A program made the position numbers and the translations under genes. Shown here piece after piece: positions 44,456-51,042 of a stretch of DNA of 51,042 nt. The notes beneath the pieces were generated by a model. The model made no database searches and was not told the origin of the DNA. It worked only from the letters and a program-made list of their open reading frames with translations. Source of the stretch: Branchiostoma floridae (lineage: Eukaryota > Chordata > Leptocardii > Amphioxiformes > Branchiostomatidae); NCBI RefSeq assembly GCF_000003815.2, contig NC_049979.1, positions 15,912,393 through 15,963,434 of the forward strand, given 5' to 3'. The number at the start of each line of letters is the position of its first letter. The stretch's first letter is position 1.

Positions 44456-45089
44456 TGTTACCTTCACAGAAGGTACATACTGTTTTTGCTTTGTTTCTTC
44501 TTCTTTTCCGCACAAATAAAAAACATGAATATCTCCAAAACTAGACCTTGGAATATCTCGTAATTCAGCAAGCTGGTAGGTCTGCACATAAGACACTGCA
44601 CCTTGGTCATTTGGTCCCCCAAAGATACAAAAAAATGATTTTATGGGGCAAAAAAGGGTGAAAAAACTAACAATTTTAACACAAAATCGAACTTTCGAGC
44701 CCCCATAGAACGTTAGAACCCCGAGGTCAACGACCGGTAGCTATGGAACCCGCCCGGGAGTTATGGAACATGGTATTCGAACGAGGTCAACGACCGCCGC
44801 TACGCAACACGGAAGTGTCCGCCCGCCAAATGGTGACTTCATCTTGCTTTAGACGGCCTGAATTGAGGCAGAAGCCGTCCTCTGAATGATTTTTGGAATT
44901 CATTTTACCAATAAGTAATAAAAGATCAAGAAATTCACAGAGCTTTGACTTTATTTTGCCGCATATCGGCACCTTTTGCATACTAGTATACACTTCAAAA
45001 GAAGGTAGAAATACTAGAATGAAATTGAGCGCACGCAGAATGAAATTTAATGCCCCCAAAGTATAATGTTAAGGTCTAATCGAGTCAGA

Positions 45090-45522
45090 TAGGGCTGGGT
45101 ATCGGTACAGCGTACCGGTACAAAACCGGTTTTTCTTATTGGACCGGTCCAGAAAAACCGGACCTGAAAAAATTAGGTGGACCTGATGTTGGACCGATTA
45201 GAAAATTAACAGATTATTTTATCCGGTATTCACACGTTTTGGCGCTTGTAGGTGGAAGAAAATAACAAGAGTGAAGTAGAGTAGAGTTTATAGTAACTTC
45301 TACTAAATTTTACAGCCAATCGCACAGGTGCAAATAGCGTTTTAGGATTTTAAAACGCCAGTATAAGTCTAATACTCCACCCAACCGATTTCTTTGTTGT
45401 GAAATGGACCATTGGTATGAGTCATACTGAATCAGGTCCAGGTTCAGGTCCGGACCTGGACCTGATCCTTTGGACCTGAACCGGACCTGGACCTGAATTT
45501 TCTGTACCGGTACCCAGCCCTA
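45090..45522. mobile_element. hAT-like MITE, copy 1
   Basis: 433 bp with terminal inverted repeats TAGGGCTGGGTATCGGTAC / GTACCGGTACCCAGCCCTA, flanked by the exact 8-bp duplication GAGTCAGA (45082-45089 and 45523-45530). The 8-bp duplication and short repeats fit the hAT superfamily. The right part has nested GGTCC/GGACC repeats (45433-45497) that fold on themselves. Confidence 0.88.
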
Positions 45523-46932
45523 GAGTCAGATCTAAGTATTTGTTTCGATACTTTTCTTGATTTTGTTTAAGCTATTGTTTTGCAACCTGCACAAGCCAGT
45601 TTAACTCTGAGCCATCCAAACATTGTTCAGATTCTATGTTGTGTTTGAGTTACGTAGAATCGAGAACACACACGATGTTTAGTACGCCAGCACTCGTGCG
45701 TACTCACGCGATAATTTGGTGAACAAGCGCATTCAGAGCACTAGTGCAATTTTCTCAGACAGGACGACAACTGACAGTGGTAACGTTACGTGTATGTGGT
45801 AACGTGGGGATTTCGTTGGATGTCTCCTGACATGATAAGTAACTGGCATAAAAATGTAGCGAGACCTGTTCGTTTTTCAAGTTCATACATAGAGCTGTCC
45901 TCTAAATGAAACACGGATTGGTGTCACGGTTGTAGTTAACCGATTTTTTGGTCAACAAGAACATTTGAGCAAAAAAACAACAACACATGACTACGTTAGA
46001 CGCAAGGTCACTGCGTGTTGCCGGCTGTTACATAAAAAAACACATGCATAACGATCGTCATGCAAACTCAAAGTTTTATGCCTGAGACATAAACATATGT
46101 GAAACACAAACAATGGACTTGATGAGTTTATTTCGCTATTAAACTGACCTGAGCAAACAAGATTAACTGCAGCGTGGAACGCCCTCCCCATGTTAGGTCA
46201 CGGTCATTCCGTTCACCTTGTTGTTCATCATGTAAGTTACCACAGCGCTGCGTTGGTCCCCAGCAAGCAAGTGGAGCACGGAAACGAAGTCTGGGTGAAT
46301 TACAATTAATCTACTTAACCGTTACAGGTTGGTATACACGGTGGGAGTGGTCGGCATAGCACAAAACCCCAGGCACAAATCAGCATAAACCAACGCCGCG
46401 GAAAGTTAAGTGTAGCAGAAACCTAACCCCTTGAAGTTTGCATGATTGACAGGCAGACGGGTTTGAAGTGTGCCGACTGCGGCACGTATTGATAATGAGG
46501 CCATAAACAAACTATGTACATCAAACGTAAATCAAAATTGTTTGCTAAAAATAAAAGAAATTTATGAAATATGAATTGCGGACTCTGACAAAAAATGATT
46601 GAGCCGTTCAAAATATGAATGAATTTACACAGATTGACTGTGACAGGAAGCATAGCGGAGATGTGTTGCGTACTGTGAAGATCACTTGCAGTGTGCAGGG
46701 GTAGCCATATCAATTTCTGCTCTGAGAGTGTCCGGCAACTGCGGGACGTGAACGAATATAATAGATTTGTGGCAATTTTAGCGATTACGCTAATCAGCTG
46801 TTTCTGTGAATTTGTGCGATTTACAGTAGTTTGTAAGGCCCCCTTTCCACTAGACGCCGAACGCACTGCGCTCTTATAATTTCTGAGACATAAACACCAA
46901 GAAAGTAACCTTCGATTTCTCAACGTGTATGT

Positions 46933-47032
46933 NNNNNNNNNNNNNNNNNNNNNNNNNNNNNNNNNNNNNNNNNNNNNNNNNNNNNNNNNNNNNNNNNNNN
47001 NNNNNNNNNNNNNNNNNNNNNNNNNNNNNNNN
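46933..47032. other. assembly gap (100 N)
   Basis: Copy 2 shows about 82 bp here, including a (CCTA)n run that probably caused the break. Confidence 0.99.
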
Positions 47033-47477
47033 GCGCTGAGTAGTACAAGCGGCAAACTCTGTGAGACGTTTTTGTGAATGTACCTTCCGATTTTGTGCTA
47101 CGCAGTGTGCCGTAACTTGGTACGCTTGTCTTAATTTTGCTCTCTTCAGAAGTTAGTCTAATTCAAGTAGACAGAAACGAGAATTCAATTCTATAATATT
47201 TGACAATAAAATTGTGACTGTATGTACTTCTTGTCTCATGTGAGGCTGTATCTAGCACAAGCTAGCTGATGTTTTCACGGGGAAAGGGGCTGAATGTACT
47301 GTTTGCGATGGTCAGACTAAGAAAATCATTACGAAAAAAACAACACCGCCAACATCAACAAATCTCTGCCTACCTTTTGGGAAATATCTTTGACATCTTA
47401 ATTTTCATAGACGGTCAGCCCACATTTGGTGCATGATGACACCGGTAGATTCGGTCCATATTTTTATTCTCGGCTTT

Positions 47478-47565
47478 CACGTGACGTCACGGGGCTTCCA
47501 AATATGGGCATCCGCCATCTTTGTGCTCCATTTCTGCGAACGCGGTGCACCATCAAGCAAAGACA
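47478..47565 (+). promoter_or_regulatory. candidate host promoter and 5' UTR
   Basis: CACGTGACGTCAC (fused E-box and CRE, 47478-47490) is followed by CCGCCATCTTTG (47512-47523), a strong YY1-type core promoter motif normally near the start site, and then by an ATG with a fair Kozak context. Similar arrangements are common in TATA-less housekeeping promoters. Confidence 0.5.
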
Positions 47566-47591
47566 ATGGAGCCAGAAGTTCAGTTTTATTG
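47566..47591 (+). CDS. candidate first coding exon (partial gene)
   Basis: ATG in AGACAATGG starts MEPEVQFY plus two bases and ends at a strong donor (TTG|GTAAGTTTTG) at 47591. The exon is too short to identify a family. The promoter motifs just upstream support it. No second exon is visible; copy 2 of the 2.95-kb segment occupies the intron side from 48114. Confidence 0.42.
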
Positions 47592-48113
47592 GTAAGTTTT
47601 GCTTCTTTATGATAAATCATACAGCTATATTGGTGCTTGTATTGAACGGAGAATATTGCTATGGTGTTTGAGAGTCAATATCTGTTAGTTGACTTGCATA
47701 TACCAGTTTTGAACGGATAAATGGACGGGTAGCCGGGCGGGGGCGGGGTTTGTTTACGTTTCGGTTTCGTCACGGCTTGGGTAACACTTTCAGTTCAGGT
47801 ATTTACTTACTCCTGTCGAGGAGGTTAAATAGAATCTACTTGCTCCTGTCGGTTGTAAGTCCATAAGAATTACTCGTGATGGCACGTAATCACTGTGGAT
47901 GAAAAAAAAAACGGAACTTTGACGGCATAATTTGAGAGTTAGTTTTCCAGCGTCGAAGTTGGGTGGGGGACGGGGGCCGCGTTAATTTACGTGTTCGGAA
48001 ATGTCTCTTTTTGTAGATTTACCCGAAAGTTTGAATCTTCTTTTTCGGGATAACATCCCACTTGACGTACATTTTACGGATCGAGACGATTGTGGACAGA
48101 AATGTAATTTTTA
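47592..48113. other. likely intron or spacer between duplicated segments
   Basis: GC-rich in parts (47730-47765, 47960-47985), with 'tactcctgtcg' and 'tgctcctgtcgg' near each other. No coding evidence. Confidence 0.35.
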
Positions 48114-51042
48114 TGTTACCTTCACAGAAGGTACATACTGTTTTTGCTTTGTTTCTTCTTCTTTTCCGCACAAATAAAAAACATGAATATCTCCAAAACT
48201 AGACCTTGGAATATCTCGTAATTCAGCAAGCTGGTAGGTCTGCACATAAGACACTGCACCTTGGTCATTTGGTCCCCCAAAGATACAAAAAAATGATTTT
48301 ATGGGGCAAAAAAGGGTGAAAAAACTAACAATTTTAACACAAAATCGAACTTTCGAGCCCCCATAGAACGTTAGAACCCCGAGGTCAACGACCGGTAGCT
48401 ATGGAACCCGCCCGGGAGTTATGGAACATGGTATTCGAACGAGGTCAACGACCGCCGCTACGCAACACGGAAGTGTCCGCCCGCCAAATGGTGACTTCAT
48501 CTTGCTTTAGACGGCCTGAATTGAGGCAGAAGCCGTCCTCTGAATGATTTTTGGAATTCATTTTACCAATAAGTAATAAAAGATCAAGAAATTCACAGAG
48601 CTTTGACTTTATTTTGCCGCATATCGGCACCTTTTGCATACTAGTATACACTTCAAAAGAAGGTAGAAATACTAGAATGAAATTGAGCGCACGCAGAATG
48701 AAATTTAATGCCCCCAAAGTATAATGTTAAGGTCTAATCGAGTCAGATAGGGCTGGGTATCGGTACAGCGTACCGGTACAAAACCGGTTTTTCTTATTGG
48801 ACCGGTCCAGAAAAACCGGACCTGAAAAAATTAGGTGGACCTGATGTTGGACCGATTAGAAAATTAACAGATTATTTTATCCGGTATTCACACGTTTTGG
48901 CGCTTGTAGGTGGAAGAAAATAACAAGAGTGAAGTAGAGTAGAGTTTATAGTAACTTCTACTAAATTTTACAGCCAATCGCACAGGTGCAAATAGCGTTT
49001 TAGGATTTTAAAACGCCAGTATAAGTCTAATACTCCACCCAACCGATTTCTTTGTTGTGAAATGGACCATTGGTATGAGTCATACTGAATCAGGTCCAGG
49101 TTCAGGTCCGGACCTGGACCTGATCCTTTGGACCTGAACCGGACCTGGACCTGAATTTTCTGTACCGGTACCCAGCCCTAGAGTCAGATCTAAGTATTTG
49201 TTTCGATACTTTTCTTGATTTTGTTTAAGCTATTGTTTTGCAACCTGCACAAGCCAGTTTAACTCTGAGCCATCCAAACATTGTTCAGATTCTATGTTGT
49301 GTTTGAGTTACGTAGAATCGAGAACACACACGATGTTTAGTACGCCAGCACTCGTGCGTACTCACGCGATAATTTGGTGAACAAGCGCATTCAGAGCACT
49401 AGTGCAATTTTCTCAGACAGGACGACAACTGACAGTGGTAACGTTACGTGTATGTGGTAACGTGGGGATTTCGTTGGATGTCTCCTGACATGATAAGTAA
49501 CTGGCATAAAAATGTAGCGAGACCTGTTCGTTTTTCAAGTTCATACATAGAGCTGTCCTCTAAATGAAACACGGATTGGTGTCACGGTTGTAGTTAACCG
49601 ATTTTTTGGTCAACAAGAACATTTGAGCAAAAAAACAACAACACATGACTACGTTAGACGCAAGGTCACTGCGTGTTGCCGGCTGTTACATAAAAAAACA
49701 CATGCATAACGATCGTCATGCAAACTCAAAGTTTTATGCCTGAGACATAAACATATGTGAAACACAAACAATGGACTTGATGAGTTTATTTCGCTATTAA
49801 ACTGACCTGAGCAAACAAGATTAACTGCAGCGTGGAACGCCCTCCCCATGTTAGGTCACGGTCATTCCGTTCACCTTGTTGTTCATCATGTAAGTTACCA
49901 CAGCGCTGCGTTGGTCCCCAGCAAGCAAGTGGAGCACGGAAACGAAGTCTGGGTGAATTACAATTAATCTACTTAACCGTTACAGGTTGGTATACACGGT
50001 GGGAGTGGTCGGCATAGCACAAAACCCCAGGCACAAATCAGCATAAACCAACGCCGCGGAAAGTTAAGTGTAGCAGAAACCTAACCCCTTGAAGTTTGCA
50101 TGATTGACAGGCGGACGGGTTTGAAGTGTGCCGACTGCGGCACGTATTGATAATGAGGCCATAAACAAACTATGTACATCAAACGTAAATCAAAATTGTT
50201 TGCTAAAAATAAAAGAAATTTATGAAATATGAATTGCGGACTCTGACAAAAAATGATTGAGCCGTTCAAAATATGAATGAATTTACACAGATTGACTGTG
50301 ACAGGAAGCATAGCGGAGATGTGTTGCGTACTGTGAAGATCACTTGCAGTGTGCAGGGGTAGCCATATCAATTTCTGCTCTGAGAGTGTCCGGCAACTGC
50401 GGGACGTGAACGAATATAATAGATTTGTGGCAATTTTAGCGATTACGCTAATCAGCTGTTTCTGTGAATTTGTGCGATTTACAGTAGTTTGTAAGGCCCC
50501 CTTTCCACTAGACGGCGATCGCACTGCGCTCTTATAATTTCTGCGACATAAACAGGATATGTGTAACCTTCGATTTCACACTGGGTATGTGGTTCATACC
50601 TACCTACCTACCTACCTACCTAGTTCATAGAAAACGTAAAAGTGTGACTGAGCATGCTGAGGAGAACCCTTCGCGCTGCGTAGTACAAGCGGCAAACTCT
50701 GTGAGACGTTTTTGTGAATGTACCTTCCGATTTTGTGCTACGCAGTGTGCCGTAACTTGGTACGCTTGTTTTAATTTTGCTCTCTTCAGAAGTTAGTCTA
50801 ATTCAAGTAGACAGAAACGAGAATTCAATTCTATAATATTTGACAATAAAATTGTGACTGTATGTACTTCTTGTCTCATGTGAGGCTGTATCTAGCACAA
50901 GCTAGCTGATGTTTTCACGGGGAAAGGGGCTGAATGTACTGTTTGCGATGGTCAGACTAAGAAAATCATTACGAAAAAAACAACACCGCCAACATCAACA
51001 AATCTCTGCCTACCTTTTGGGAAATATCTTTGACATCTTAAT
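48114..51042 (+). repeat. 2.95-kb duplicated segment, copy 2 (runs off the window)
   Basis: It has the same start (TTATGTTACC) and extends to the window end. It contains the sequence that is gapped in copy 1, including a CCTA run at about 50599-50622. Confidence 0.9.
48748..49180. mobile_element. hAT-like MITE, copy 2
   Basis: Same element and same 8-bp target duplication (48740-48747, 49181-49188) as copy 1, so it was inherited through the duplication and not inserted twice. Confidence 0.88.

Larger units (their letters stand above)
44456..47402 (+). repeat. 2.95-kb duplicated segment, copy 1
   Basis: It starts TTATGTTACCTTCACAGAAG, with the hairpin TACCTTC-ACA-GAAGGTA. It matches copy 2 at offset 3658 up to the gap and 3640 after it, so the 100-N gap stands for about 82 bp. 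Copies are almost identical except near the gap. No convincing gene; the longest minus-strand frame (46423 onward) has no motif. Confidence 0.9.

Noticed and set aside
46423-47055. Minus-strand frame of 147-210 codons in the duplicated segment
   Set aside because: It is present in both copies only because of the duplication and has no motif. One version is extended by the N gap.

Overview
The window looks like repeat-rich nuclear DNA from an invertebrate deuterostome, most likely a lancelet (Branchiostoma). The reasons are consensus eukaryotic splice signals and promoters, tRNA-derived SINEs with the deuterostome-type 'cacgttaaagaacccaccacac' body, a LINE 3' end, several MITEs, micro- and minisatellites and five N gaps. 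The genus is an inference from repeat style and was not tested. There are no bacterial operons, ribosome binding sites or CRISPR arrays.

Layout. 1-1418: sparse flank with possible minus-strand host exons. 1419-9003: an apparently complete tyrosine-recombinase retrotransposon of the DIRS order, Ngaro-like. It has split direct repeats (A1 1419-1579, A2 3048-3208; B1 2729-3050, B2 8682-9003), an SGNH-hydrolase ORF between A1 and B1, and gag, RT-RNase H and recombinase between A2 and B2. 9004-24376: old non-coding DNA with a 3-copy GATCGTCTGC repeat, MITEs, SINEs (one inserted in another), a 56-bp VNTR that resembles a SINE tail, a LINE 3' fragment, a 22-bp minisatellite and an ACAG-rich tract. 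24477-43398: about 19 kb of end-to-end copies of two TTAA-flanked non-autonomous DNA elements, called here T (~1.13 kb) and HM (0.66 kb). All are in one orientation, one is a T/HM chimera, and the array is interrupted at 38185-39771 by a dispersed repeat, a CA tract, a gap and a 176-bp palindrome. 43399-51042: a ~2.95 kb segment present twice (44456-47402 and 48114-51042), each copy carrying the same hAT-like MITE with its 8-bp target duplication. Between them lies a convincing promoter with a short first coding exon (47478-47591).

How it works together. The retrotransposon is the only clear protein-coding system. Gag should package the RNA. RT-RNase H should make cDNA that uses the internal B1-A2 junction to close a circle. 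The recombinase should insert that circle at short homology without a target duplication. The SGNH hydrolase is an accessory of unknown role. The layout can also be read as two complete A-cargo-B cassettes in tandem. The leader of gag holds about five tandem 47-bp hairpins whose closing stems change in a compensating way, which is the strongest candidate here for an undescribed functional RNA or ssDNA structure. The TTAA array encodes no credible protein but carries dozens of perfect TGACGTCA (CRE) sites.
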